In this document: piece after piece, positions 26,356 to 34,905 of the stretch
Layout: each line of letters opens with the position of its first letter
Position numbering within the stretch: position 1 is the stretch's first letter
From: Thermotoga sp. Ku-13t
Lineage (GTDB): Bacteria > Thermotogota > Thermotogae > Thermotogales > DSM-5069
Length of the DNA: 64,000 nucleotides
Assembly: GCF_011057685.1 (NCBI RefSeq)
Contig: NZ_LNFY01000001.1
Coordinates: 682,001-746,000, forward strand
Direction: 5' to 3'
The notes under the pieces: model-generated
Databases searched by the model: none
What the model was told of the DNA's origin: nothing
The model's input: only the letters and a program-made list of their open reading frames with translations
Program-made: the position numbers and the translations under genes

Positions 26356-26992
26356 ACCCAACGCCCCTCACTGTCTTCAAGAACTTTGCGGCTTCCCCGA
26401 GCTTATCCCTGATGTATTTCACGTACACATCGACCACGTTACGGCTGATGTTTTCTGAATCTCCCCAGACCCTTTCGAGCAACTCTTCCCTGCTGACCGC
26501 CGTACCCCTTTTCTCACAGAGTATTTCCAATATTGCGGATTCTCTGTCCGAAAGACTCACCTCTTTTCCGCCGATGTAACGCAGTTTTCTCAGCCTTGGG
26601 AAGAATTCAACATCGCCTATTTGGAACCTGTCTCTCTTTCTCACCCTCTTCGCCACACTCTCAACCCGCGCGAGTAGCTCGTCCAGATGAAAAGGTTTCG
26701 GAACGTAATCGTCCGCCCCCTTCTTGAGCCCCTTTATTCTGTTCTCGACTTCACCACGTGCGGTGAGCACCACGACTCCAACTTCGTCATCGATCGACCT
26801 GATTCTTTCGAGCACTTCGAATCCGTCCATTCCAGGCAACATGAGATCCAGAATGACCACGGCAGGATCGAACAACTGAAAAGTCTGCCAGGCTTCCTCT
26901 CCATCCCTGGCGATCCTGACCTCATAACCGTGGCTCTCGAACAGTATCTGCAACAGGCGCGATATTTTCTGGTCATCCTCAACGATCAGCAA
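26339..26992 (-). CDS. OmpR/PhoB-family response regulator
   Basis: 217 residues: receiver domain (acceptor in AVVILDLMLPG, switch Thr VVLTARG, Lys VPKPF) and a winged-helix DNA-binding domain (LSDRESAILEILC, VSREELLERVWG, VVDVYVKYIRDKL, VRGVGYVL). The TTG at 26992 is 16 bases from the nearest AAGGAG; an in-frame ATT at 26998 would be 10 bases from it and would restore the typical start xRLLIVEDD. The gene overlaps the transglycosylase gene by at least 14 bases and is followed by its kinase. Confidence 0.88.
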   Translation of the reverse strand: MLIVEDDQKISRLLQILFESHGYEVRIARDGEEAWQTFQLFDPAVVILDLMLPGMDGFEVLERIRSIDDEVGVVVLTARGEVENRIKGLKKGADDYVPKPFHLDELLARVESVAKRVRKRDRFQIGDVEFFPRLRKLRYIGGKEVSLSDRESAILEILCEKRGTAVSREELLERVWGDSENISRNVVDVYVKYIRDKLGEAAKFLKTVRGVGYVLDA

Positions 26993-27515
26993 GCGAATGG
27001 TTCATCAACTCCTTGTAGCGCTCCAGCACCTTGACAGCATAGGAACTTCTCGAGTTTCCACCGTTGTAGGCCTCCAGTGCTTTGAGTATGTTTCCGTTGT
27101 TTCTTTCGAGATGGTACTTGAGGTAGAGCGCCCCGAACTCTACGTTCAGCCGGTGATCCCACAGCAACCTCACCCAACCATCTTCAGGCTCGTTCAAGTT
27201 GTAAATTTTGCAGACAAAACGTGCGGTCTCCGGTTTTATCTGGGTTAAGCCAAGCTCGCCGTGCATTCCCACCACGTTTCTGAACTCGCTCTCCGCGAGT
27301 ATGAGTGCGATCATCAAAAGGTGATCTATTCCCAAGCGGTTGCTCACATCGACGATCGCTTCATAAAGGCTCGTCACATAGGCTTCGTCGGTGGTCAATC
27401 CGTGCTTCGATCTTGTTTCCACAACGAGATCTGTGAACCAGTCAGGCACTCCTTGCGAAAGCAACAAGGTCACCTGCACGGGGAGAAATATGACCAACAA
27501 CTTCAGAATTTTCAC
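26979..27515 (-). CDS. Secreted lytic transglycosylase (SLT/GH23 domain)
   Basis: 178 residues with an N-terminal signal sequence (MKILKLLVIFLPVQVTLLLS) and an SLT domain: catalytic Glu in LAESEFRNVVG, GLTQIKPETA, VEFGALYLKYHL and ALEAYNGG. It cleaves peptidoglycan glycan strands forming anhydro-muropeptides. GTG 27515 has GGAGG 11 bases upstream. Being first in an operon with a two-component system suggests cell-wall stress signalling; that is inference. Confidence 0.87.
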   Translation of the reverse strand: MKILKLLVIFLPVQVTLLLSQGVPDWFTDLVVETRSKHGLTTDEAYVTSLYEAIVDVSNRLGIDHLLMIALILAESEFRNVVGMHGELGLTQIKPETARFVCKIYNLNEPEDGWVRLLWDHRLNVEFGALYLKYHLERNNGNILKALEAYNGGNSRSSYAVKVLERYKELMNHSLADR

Positions 27516-27539
27516 TTTCTGCGCAACCTCCGTTTCTGA

Positions 27540-27545
27540 TATAAT
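27540..27545 (+). promoter_or_regulatory. Candidate -10 box for dnaX
   Basis: A perfect TATAAT lies 17 bases before the dnaX ATG, so the transcript would begin within about 10 bases of the start codon, nearly leaderless. No good -35 box. The complementary strand of the same bases (TATATC) could serve the divergent transglycosylase gene. Confidence 0.45.
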
Positions 27546-27562
27546 CTGGTTTGGTGAACCGC

Positions 27563-28966
27563 ATGGAAGCGCTCTACAGAAAATACAGGCCGAAGAGCTT
27601 CTCCGAGGTTATAGACCAGCTTCAGGCCAAACTGGTTCTCCAGAATGCTATTTTAACCGATCGCGTGTCACACGCTTACATCTTTTCTGGCCCGCGGGGA
27701 AGCGGGAAGACCACCCTTGCGAGGATACTGGCAAAGGCCTTGAACTGCCCGAACCGCAAAGGTTATGAACCATGCTGCGTTTGCGATAGCTGCATTTCGA
27801 TCGACAAAGGAAGCCATCCGGATGTGCTCGAGCTTGATGCCGCCTCGAACCGCGGTATAGACGAAATAAGAAGGATCAGGGACGCCGTGGTGTTCAAACC
27901 CATGATGGGATCGTACAAAGTTTACATAATAGATGAGTTCCACATGCTCACAAGGGAAGCCTTCAACGCCTTGTTGAAAACTCTCGAAGAACCCCCGAAA
28001 GGTGTTGTGTTCGTACTCGCAACGACCAATTTGGAAAGAGTTCCACCAACGATCGTTTCGAGATGCCAGGTGATAGAATTCAAAAGCTTCAGAGAATCGG
28101 ACATTCTGCAGCATCTCACCCGCGTCGCTGCGCAGGAAAAAATCGATGCAGATCGAGAAGCCCTCGCCCTCATCGCGAAACGCGCCTCGGGTGGCATGCG
28201 GGATGCATTGACTTTGCTGGAACAGGTATCGAGCTACGCTTTTGGCGAGAAGATCACGGTTGAAACGGTGGAACGAGCCCTGGGGCTCGCACCAGCTAGG
28301 ACTGTGAGAGAATACCTTCAAGCGCTCATGAGCGGTGATGTAAAGAATGCGACCGACATAATCGAGAGAGTGTACGAGGATGGCTTCGACATCGACCAAT
28401 TCGTCCAGCTCTGTCTGGAACAGCTGGAAGAAACGATCGCGGCAGATCCTTCGGTTGAAACTATCGCCTTAGCGAGAGACCTGATGAACATGGCCAGTGA
28501 GTTGAGACTCTTCGAGAACAAGAGAATAGCGTGCAAACTGCTCTCGATGGACATCGCGATGAAGAGAAGTGCGAAAGCCAAAGCAGTGGAGTCCGTCGAA
28601 AAAACAGAAGCCCAGGAGCGAATAGAGCAGACACAGAAAGTGGAACAACAATCCCAGCAGAGCGAGACGGTGGATATCTCCAAGGTCTTGGAATATCTGA
28701 AGGAACATGGCGATATGGCCATGTATGTGGCACTCGTCCAAGCCAAGGTTTCTAAAAAAGACAACAGAATAGAGATATCGTTCCTACCTTCACAGAGATT
28801 TCAGTACGAATACTTGAGAGAAAAACTGTTCGAACTGGAGTACCTCTTCAAAACTCAACTCAAATCCAATGTGGAGGTCGAACTCAAACTCGATGAAGAG
28901 CGCGAAAGGCAGTTGCTTGAAAAGCTGCAGAAAATGTTTCCGGGCAGGATCAGGATAGAGGAGTGA
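27563..28966 (+). CDS. dnaX: DNA polymerase III subunit gamma/tau
   Basis: 467-residue clamp-loader ATPase. MEALYRKYRPKSF start, Walker A GPRGSGKT, a four-cysteine zinc module (CPNR, CCVC, C), Walker B VYIIDEFHML, sensor 1 ATTNLERVPPTIVSRCQ, and sensor 2 GGMRDAL. After about residue 335 comes a glutamine/glutamate-rich linker and a short C-terminal domain. No in-phase slippery site for a gamma/tau frameshift is seen. ATG 27563 is used; upstream TTG/GTG codons are alternatives. Followed by ybaB, as in T. maritima and many bacteria. Confidence 0.93.
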   Translation: MEALYRKYRPKSFSEVIDQLQAKLVLQNAILTDRVSHAYIFSGPRGSGKTTLARILAKALNCPNRKGYEPCCVCDSCISIDKGSHPDVLELDAASNRGIDEIRRIRDAVVFKPMMGSYKVYIIDEFHMLTREAFNALLKTLEEPPKGVVFVLATTNLERVPPTIVSRCQVIEFKSFRESDILQHLTRVAAQEKIDADREALALIAKRASGGMRDALTLLEQVSSYAFGEKITVETVERALGLAPARTVREYLQALMSGDVKNATDIIERVYEDGFDIDQFVQLCLEQLEETIAADPSVETIALARDLMNMASELRLFENKRIACKLLSMDIAMKRSAKAKAVESVEKTEAQERIEQTQKVEQQSQQSETVDISKVLEYLKEHGDMAMYVALVQAKVSKKDNRIEISFLPSQRFQYEYLREKLFELEYLFKTQLKSNVEVELKLDEERERQLLEKLQKMFPGRIRIEE

Positions 28967-28971
28967 TGGGG

Positions 28972-29325
28972 TTGAAAAAGATCAAGGGCTTTGGTGGAAG
29001 GAGTTATGGTCCCAAGGGAGAATCGAAAGATTTGAGTCTGGCTTCTATTCAGAAAATGCAAGAAGAGATGGCGAAGAAGGTTCAGGAACTCGAAGCGAGT
29101 TTCGGCCAGATGGAAGTTACCGCAACGGCCGGCGGAGGCGCGGTCAGGGTGACCGCCGCGTGTGATTATCGAATCTTGTCGATCGAGTACGACGACGAAC
29201 TGCTGCAGGATAAGGAGATGTTCAACGATCTGATCATCGCCGCAGTCAACGAGGCTCTTCGAGAAATTCAGAAGCGAAGGGACGAAGAGATGGCGAAGCT
29301 CGTCCAGGGCGGACTGAGTTTGTGA
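28972..29325 (+). CDS. ybaB: YbaB/EbfC nucleoid-associated protein
   Basis: 117 residues. A basic N-terminus is followed by a helix (LASIQKMQEEMAKKVQELEASFGQ), VTATAGGGAVRVTA, and a C-terminal helix DLIIAAVNEALREIQKRRDEEMAK, the EbfC DNA-binding dimer fold. TTG 28972 lies 8 bases from GAGGAG; GTG 28963 and ATG 28966 are in frame but too close to it. Typical dnaX-ybaB pairing. Confidence 0.87.
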   Translation: MKKIKGFGGRSYGPKGESKDLSLASIQKMQEEMAKKVQELEASFGQMEVTATAGGGAVRVTAACDYRILSIEYDDELLQDKEMFNDLIIAAVNEALREIQKRRDEEMAKLVQGGLSL

Positions 29326-29347
29326 ATTTTTACACAATCTTGTCTTT

Positions 29348-29361
29348 TTCTCAATTGAGAA
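29348..29361. promoter_or_regulatory. Palindrome in the gap promoter region
   Basis: A perfect 14-base palindrome TTCTCAATTGAGAA, directly followed by -10-like TATCAT (29366-29371) and the gap ribosome binding site AAAGGAGG. TTGTCT at 29340-29345 is a possible -35 box at 20 bases. Candidate operator for the glycolytic operon. Confidence 0.4.
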
Positions 29362-29375
29362 GCAGTATCATATAA

Positions 29376-30405
<1,030 letters not shown>

Positions 30406-30407
<2 letters not shown>

Positions 30408-30438
30408 GGGAGCCTTGCTCCCTCACTTTTTGAGGGGG
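30406..30438 (+). promoter_or_regulatory. gap-pgk intercistronic hairpins (attenuator / RBS-sequestering pair)
   Basis: GAGGGAG (30406-30412) can pair with CTCCCTC (30418-30424), followed by ACTTTTT: an intrinsic-terminator-like hairpin. The same CTCCCTC can instead pair with GAGGGGG (30432-30438), the pgk Shine-Dalgarno sequence. The two structures exclude one another. Confidence 0.6.
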
Positions 30439-30445
30439 TGAAACG

Positions 30446-31633
30446 ATGAAGAAGATGACCATCAGGGATGTAGATCTGAATGGGAAAACTGTCATCATGA
30501 GAGTGGACTTCAACGTTCCAGTGGAGAACAACAAGGTCACAGATGATACACGCATCGTGGCGGCATTGCCCACCATAAAGTATGCTGTGGAACACAACGC
30601 CAAGGTCATACTGCTCTCACACCTCGGAAGGCCGAAAGGAGTCGATCCAAAATACAGTTTGAAACCCGTTGCGGATCACCTCAAGCAGATCTCCGGCCTG
30701 AACGTCATTTTCGTACCCCATGTCGTTGGAGAAGAAGTGAAGAAAGCTGTCCAGGAAGCCAAATCTGGTGATGTCATCGTCCTGGAGAACACGAGGTTCC
30801 ACCCGGGAGAGGAGAAAAACGATCCCGAGCTAGCGAAGGCCTGGGCCGAACTGGCCGACATCCACGTGAACGATGCCTTCGGCACGGCTCACAGGGCCCA
30901 CGCATCAAACGTTGGTATCGCTTCGTTCATCCCGAGTGTGGCGGGATTTTTGATGGAAAAGGAAATAGAATTCCTGAGCAAAGTGACTTACGAGCCTGAT
31001 CATCCGTACGTGGTTGTCCTCGGCGGTGCGAAGGTGTCCGACAAGATAGGTGTCATCACGAACCTGATGAACAAGGCGGACAAGATCCTCATAGGCGGGG
31101 CAATGATGTTCACGTTCTTGAAAGTTCAGGGCGTGAACGTCGGTTCTTCCTTAGTCGAGAATGACAAGCTCGACCTGGCCAAACAGATACTCGAACAGGC
31201 TGAGCAGAAAAAAGTCAAAGTGGTACTGCCTGTAGATTGTGTCATGGCGCAGAAGATAGAAGCCGGAATCGAAAAGAAAGTTGTCGATCTGAAGGACGGT
31301 ATCCCGGAAGGCTGGATGGGTCTGGACATCGGACCCAAGACAGCTGAGCTGTTCGAGAAAGAGCTCGCGGATGCCAAGACCGTTGTCTGGAATGGACCCA
31401 TGGGCGTCTTTGAAATAGATGACTTCGCGGAAGGCACTAGAAAGGTCGCCCTGGCGATCAGCAAGGTCAAGGGTACCACAGTGGTCGGTGGAGGAGACAC
31501 AGCGGCAGCGGTCGCCAAGTTCAATCTAGAATCAGCTTACTCGCACGTTTCGACCGGTGGAGGAGCTTCTCTGGAGTTCCTGGAAGGTCGAGAGCTACCC
31601 GGCATAAAGAGCATCGCTGACAAAAAAAAATAG
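30446..31633 (+). CDS. pgk: Phosphoglycerate kinase
   Basis: 395 residues; transfers phosphate from 1,3-bisphosphoglycerate to ADP. Conserved [63 protein letters not shown] and GGGDTAAAV are all present. It ends ADKKK at a TAG that follows nine A residues (31622-31630). A -1 shift there reads on into the triosephosphate isomerase frame without a stop, giving a PGK-TIM fusion like that purified from T. maritima. The ribosome binding site is GAGGGGGTG. Confidence 0.95.
   Translation: MKKMTIRDVDLNGKTVIMRVDFNVPVENNKVTDDTRIVAALPTIKYAVEHNAKVILLSHLGRPKGVDPKYSLKPVADHLKQISGLNVIFVPHVVGEEVKKAVQEAKSGDVIVLENTRFHPGEEKNDPELAKAWAELADIHVNDAFGTAHRAHASNVGIASFIPSVAGFLMEKEIEFLSKVTYEPDHPYVVVLGGAKVSDKIGVITNLMNKADKILIGGAMMFTFLKVQGVNVGSSLVENDKLDLAKQILEQAEQKKVKVVLPVDCVMAQKIEAGIEKKVVDLKDGIPEGWMGLDIGPKTAELFEKELADAKTVVWNGPMGVFEIDDFAEGTRKVALAISKVKGTTVVGGGDTAAAVAKFNLESAYSHVSTGGGASLEFLEGRELPGIKSIADKKK
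31622..31630 (+). promoter_or_regulatory. A9 slippery site joining pgk to tpi
   Basis: Nine A residues read as AAA AAA AAA immediately before the pgk TAG. Slipping back one base gives AAA AAA ATA GGT AGG GTG, i.e. KK-IGRV, continuing in frame into tpi. Could work by ribosomal frameshift or by polymerase slippage inserting one A. Confidence 0.75.
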
Positions 31634-31638
31634 GTAGG

Positions 31639-32391
31639 GTGATCCTGGCCGGCAACTGGAAAATGCACAAGACCAACCAGGAAGCCAAGCTCTTCGTGAA
31701 CCAGCTGGTCAATAAATTGGCGGGCAAACGTTTCAAAATAGTCGTTTGCCCGCCTTTCGTTTCCTTGGTCGATGCGGTTGAACTCACGCGCGGAACCATT
31801 ATCTCTGTCGGTGCCCAAAACTGCCACTTCGAACGTAGTGGAGCGTTCACCGGCGAAGTTTCGCCCACGATGTTGAAAGCGATCGGCGTTGAATTCGTGA
31901 TCATCGGACATTCCGAACGCAGAAAATACTTCAACGAAACTGACGAAATGATAAACAGGAAACTGAAAGCGGCCATCAAAGAGGGCTTGAGACCCATACT
32001 GTGTGTTGGTGAAACGAAGGAAGAACGTGAGAAAGGCCTGACTTTTTGCGTCGTTGAGATGCAGATCAGACAAGCACTTTACAATCTTTCGAGGCAGGAA
32101 GTTCAGAACCTCGTGATAGCTTATGAACCCGTGTGGGCCATCGGTACGGGCATCGTGGCCAGGCCGGAGCAAGCTCAAGAGGTACATGCATTCATCAGGA
32201 AATTGCTCCGTGAACTGTACGATGAAGAGCTCGCGGAAAGCACACCGATTCTGTACGGCGGGAGCATAAAACCGGACAACTTCTTCGCGATCATGGCCCA
32301 GCTGGATGTGGATGGCGGTCTGGTGGGTGGTGCCAGCCTGGACGAACAGTTCGTTAAGCTTGCAGAGATCGTTCAGACCTTTGTAGAATGA
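31639..32391 (+). CDS. tpiA: Triosephosphate isomerase (likely made as C-terminal part of a PGK-TIM fusion)
   Basis: 250 residues from GTG 31639. AGNWKMHK with the catalytic lysine, GHSERR with the catalytic histidine, YEPVWAIGTG with the catalytic glutamate and YGGSIKP are present. The GTG lacks a properly spaced ribosome binding site (upstream is the A9 run, TAG and GTAGG), so translation mainly by frameshift from pgk is likely. The 3' end overlaps the convergent comB gene by 38 bases. Confidence 0.93.
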   Translation: MILAGNWKMHKTNQEAKLFVNQLVNKLAGKRFKIVVCPPFVSLVDAVELTRGTIISVGAQNCHFERSGAFTGEVSPTMLKAIGVEFVIIGHSERRKYFNETDEMINRKLKAAIKEGLRPILCVGETKEEREKGLTFCVVEMQIRQALYNLSRQEVQNLVIAYEPVWAIGTGIVARPEQAQEVHAFIRKLLRELYDEELAESTPILYGGSIKPDNFFAIMAQLDVDGGLVGGASLDEQFVKLAEIVQTFVE

Positions 32392-33049
32392 ACGAGCTTC
32401 CATCGAAAATCGGCACGACAGAATACAAATCGATCTGCGAGCAGTACTCGACGTCTCTGAGAAATCCTTTTTCGATGAGTTCTCGACCGTGCTGAGACCT
32501 ACTGATGGTTTCGAAAACTGAACTATTGCACCGCCAAACGGACTCAGCTATCAACGCTGAGTCCGTCTTTTCTTTTTCACCGCTCAGCGCCACGATCGCA
32601 CCCGCACAGAGCACATCTTCCAGAGCGATCCTTCCATTCTGACCGGAACAAACGATCGTAAAAGAATCGTGCCTTTTCAACTCGCGCACGATCGAGGAGA
32701 GGTTCAGAAAGCTCGCTGCGTAGAGAAATTCACACTCAATCCTTTGAATCGCACGCGTACCGTTGGTGGTCGACAGCACGATCTCTTTTCCCTGAACCAG
32801 ATCGCTCAAGTATTCAAGCGGCGAATTTCCAAGATCGAAACCTTTCGGTTTCACACTCCTCCTTTCTCCGCACACGAGGACGTCTTTGTTCTTCTTCACG
32901 AGCGCCTGCTTCAACGTTGGGACTGGTTCTACTGAAGTTGCCCCGTTCGCCAGGGCCGTGACGATAACACTCGTGGCTCTGAGCACATCGATCAAGACAC
33001 AAACCTTTGCCCTTATCTTTTCTTCCGGTACGAAGACCACATTGATCAA
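32354..33049 (-). CDS. comB: ComB-family 2-phosphosulfolactate phosphatase-like protein
   Basis: 231 residues of the ComB family: CVLIDVLRATSVIVTALANGA near the N-terminus, GERRSVKPKGFDLGNSPLEY, STTNGTRAIQ and CSGQNGRIALEDVLCAGAIV. In methanogens ComB dephosphorylates phosphosulfolactate on the way to coenzyme M; the bacterial role is unsettled. It is the last gene of a long minus-strand run, 4 bases after glutaredoxin, and its 3' end overlaps tpi on the other strand. Confidence 0.8.
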   Translation of the reverse strand: MINVVFVPEEKIRAKVCVLIDVLRATSVIVTALANGATSVEPVPTLKQALVKKNKDVLVCGERRSVKPKGFDLGNSPLEYLSDLVQGKEIVLSTTNGTRAIQRIECEFLYAASFLNLSSIVRELKRHDSFTIVCSGQNGRIALEDVLCAGAIVALSGEKEKTDSALIAESVWRCNSSVFETISRSQHGRELIEKGFLRDVEYCSQIDLYSVVPIFDGSSFILQRSERSLQA

Positions 33050-33053
33050 GGTT

Positions 33054-33296
33054 TCATTTCACTCCCAGAAGTCTGTCTATCTTTTCCTTATCGAAGCCTA
33101 TGACGATCTGGTTACCTATTTCTATCACGGGCACAGCGGTTTGACCCGTCTTTTTGACGAGACGTTCTGCCGCGGATGGATCCTTCGAAACATCCAGCTC
33201 GGTGAATTTCAGTCCCAGCTGTCTGAAATAATTCTTCGCCCTCGCACAGTACGGACAGGTGGGAGTGGTGTAGATGGTGATCTTAACGTGCTGCAT
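33054..33296 (-). CDS. Glutaredoxin-like protein
   Basis: 80-residue thioredoxin-fold protein with a CPYC active site (Cys14, Cys17), a TAVPVIEIG cis-proline loop and a C-terminal IGFDKEKIDRLLG helix, matching small NrdH/glutaredoxin types. ATG 33296 follows GGAGGTGAT by 5 bases; in-frame GTG 33305 and ATG 33302 overlap that site. A general disulfide or mixed-disulfide reductase role is likely. Confidence 0.85.
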   Translation of the reverse strand: MQHVKITIYTTPTCPYCARAKNYFRQLGLKFTELDVSKDPSAAERLVKKTGQTAVPVIEIGNQIVIGFDKEKIDRLLGVK

Positions 33297-33301
33297 GGGC
33301 A

Positions 33302-33991
33302 TCACCTCCTCATGTCTTCTTTGATGGCCTGTATGGTCTGAACATCGAGATAAAGCCTTTGAAACTTTTTCCCATCGACCGTTATCGTCAAGGGTTTCTC
33401 GAGAGACCCTTTCACCGAGTAGAACCTCAAGGCGTTCCTGCTGGCCTCGTAGATCAGTTTGTAAAACGCGGCCGTTGTCAGTGTGTTCTCGTTCTTAATC
33501 TCCTTCAACCATTGACGGACCAGAATATGATCGAAGGGATTGCCCTTCCTCACACTCAAACTCCTCAAGAAGTTCTCGAAACTTTCGACTCCGTTGCCAA
33601 GCATGTACCTGGCGAGTTTTTTTATCTGCTGTGAATCAACAATGGCGTAGTATCTGAAACTCGAGGAAAATTCGATCATCGATTCAGTGAAACTGAAGAC
33701 TTCCAGCGGATTCTGAACGTCAAGCGATCTGTTGTTCAACGGGTTGAACGCGTACTGCGGAAGCTCGATCACGTACAACATTTTTTTCGTGGCGTCCACA
33801 CGGATGAAATACGCCTTCTGCTGATCTTTAAGAATGAAAACATAGTGTACTACGGGCGATGCAAACTCGGGAGAACGCCTCAAACTGTTCAAAGAGAGAA
33901 TGAACCAGAGACCAAAGCCCGCTGCAACAAAGATCAAGGCCAGAAGAATCCAGAACAGACCCGTCTTCCTCTTTTTGATCGCCACGCTCAT
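33302..33991 (-). CDS. Membrane-anchored protein of unknown function
   Basis: 229 residues. A basic N-terminus (VAIKKRKTG) and one hydrophobic helix (LFWILLALIFVAAGFGLWFIL, 12-32) anchor it in the inner membrane with the rest outside. The outer part is mixed alpha/beta, with no cysteines or catalytic motif that I recognise. It overlaps yqeK by 4 bases. In Firmicutes yqeK often neighbours a LytR-type membrane protein, and the topology here is similar, but the LytR-CpsA-Psr motifs are not visible. Confidence 0.6.
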   Translation of the reverse strand: MSVAIKKRKTGLFWILLALIFVAAGFGLWFILSLNSLRRSPEFASPVVHYVFILKDQQKAYFIRVDATKKMLYVIELPQYAFNPLNNRSLDVQNPLEVFSFTESMIEFSSSFRYYAIVDSQQIKKLARYMLGNGVESFENFLRSLSVRKGNPFDHILVRQWLKEIKNENTLTTAAFYKLIYEASRNALRFYSVKGSLEKPLTITVDGKKFQRLYLDVQTIQAIKEDMRR

Positions 33992-34605
33992 GCACCTCCA
34001 GGCTCATCGTAGTTGTTTTCAGTGAACGATCTGGGTCTTCTCTTACGCAACAACCAGTTCCACATTTCGACCGTCTCCGAAAGCAGAAGGTATTCCTTTT
34101 TCATCGCATAGCAAACCTTGCTCCTGAGAGTTCGAATCAAGGCCTCGTCTAAATCACGTTCTGCCAGTCTTCTCAAATCTTCAACGCCTTCGTACACTCT
34201 CGTTTCTTCCAGGGCATCGGCGAGAAAGACGATCTTTCCGACCTCGTTCATTCCGGCCTTCCCGCTGGTGTGAAAAGCAACGGCATCGAGCACATCCTGA
34301 TCGTCGAACTTGAATCTTCTCTTCAGATACTCCGCCGCGATCTTTCCGTGTAGGAGAACCGGATGCTCGAGTTCCATTTCACTCGGCTCGATGCCGTAAG
34401 ATCTTGCAATCCTCAACAGTTTGGTTGCCGGAACGTCCCTGAACGCATCGTGTGCCAAGCAGGCAACGACCACTTTATCTTCGTCGACTCGATGTAACTT
34501 TGCAAGCTTTCTCGCGAATTCGCAACAAGAAAGCACGTGCTGCTTTCGCTTCGGACTCGATAAGATGTCGAGTACGTGTCTCAGCTCTTCGATTATGCGC
34601 CGCAC
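33988..34605 (-). CDS. yqeK: YqeK-family HD-domain hydrolase
   Basis: 205 residues of HD fold: KRKQHVLSCCEFARKLAKLH, VVACLAHDAFRD with the HD pair, HPVLLHGKIAAEYL, VAFHTSGKAGMNEVGKIVFLADALEETR. YqeK proteins are symmetrical diadenosine tetraphosphate hydrolases in characterised Firmicutes examples. The C-terminal 20 residues are a basic then acidic tail. It follows the DUF503 gene by 3 bases. Confidence 0.82.
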   Translation of the reverse strand: MRRIIEELRHVLDILSSPKRKQHVLSCCEFARKLAKLHRVDEDKVVVACLAHDAFRDVPATKLLRIARSYGIEPSEMELEHPVLLHGKIAAEYLKRRFKFDDQDVLDAVAFHTSGKAGMNEVGKIVFLADALEETRVYEGVEDLRRLAERDLDEALIRTLRSKVCYAMKKEYLLLSETVEMWNWLLRKRRPRSFTENNYDEPGGA

Positions 34606-34608
34606 TTC

Positions 34609-34890
34609 TCACCATCCTTCTCTCTCGAACTCGACGATTTCCAACCCGTAAGTCGATTCCAGAGCGTTACTTATCTGTTCCACGGTGTTGTCAACGACCT
34701 CCTTTGCGGAATTCACAACCGCGATCCCTATTTCAGCCCAGCCTTTCGAATCGCACATACCCACCTCAGAGATGGAGATGTTGTATTTGCTCCTCAATTC
34801 GTTGATCAGCTTTTTGATCAAACTGCGTTTTTCCTTCAGGCTGCTTACGCCGAACAATCTCAGTTTGAAGCTCACGACAGCTACGTGCAT
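34609..34890 (-). CDS. DUF503 (YlxP-like) protein
   Basis: 93 residues. LKEKRSLIKKLINELRSKYNISISEVG and the later WAEIGIAVVNSAKEVVD match DUF503, a small family often found near translation genes (nusA-infB-rbfA in Firmicutes). A possible role in ribosome function is inferred from that context and from the EF-G-like gene just upstream here. Confidence 0.82.
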   Translation of the reverse strand: MHVAVVSFKLRLFGVSSLKEKRSLIKKLINELRSKYNISISEVGMCDSKGWAEIGIAVVNSAKEVVDNTVEQISNALESTYGLEIVEFEREGW

Positions 34891-34905
34891 CGAGCGTTTC
34901 TCACC

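Noticed and set aside
28754..28760. AAAAAAG in dnaX as a gamma/tau frameshift site
   Set aside because: The reading frame splits it as AAA AAA G, not A AAA AAG as required, so it is out of phase.
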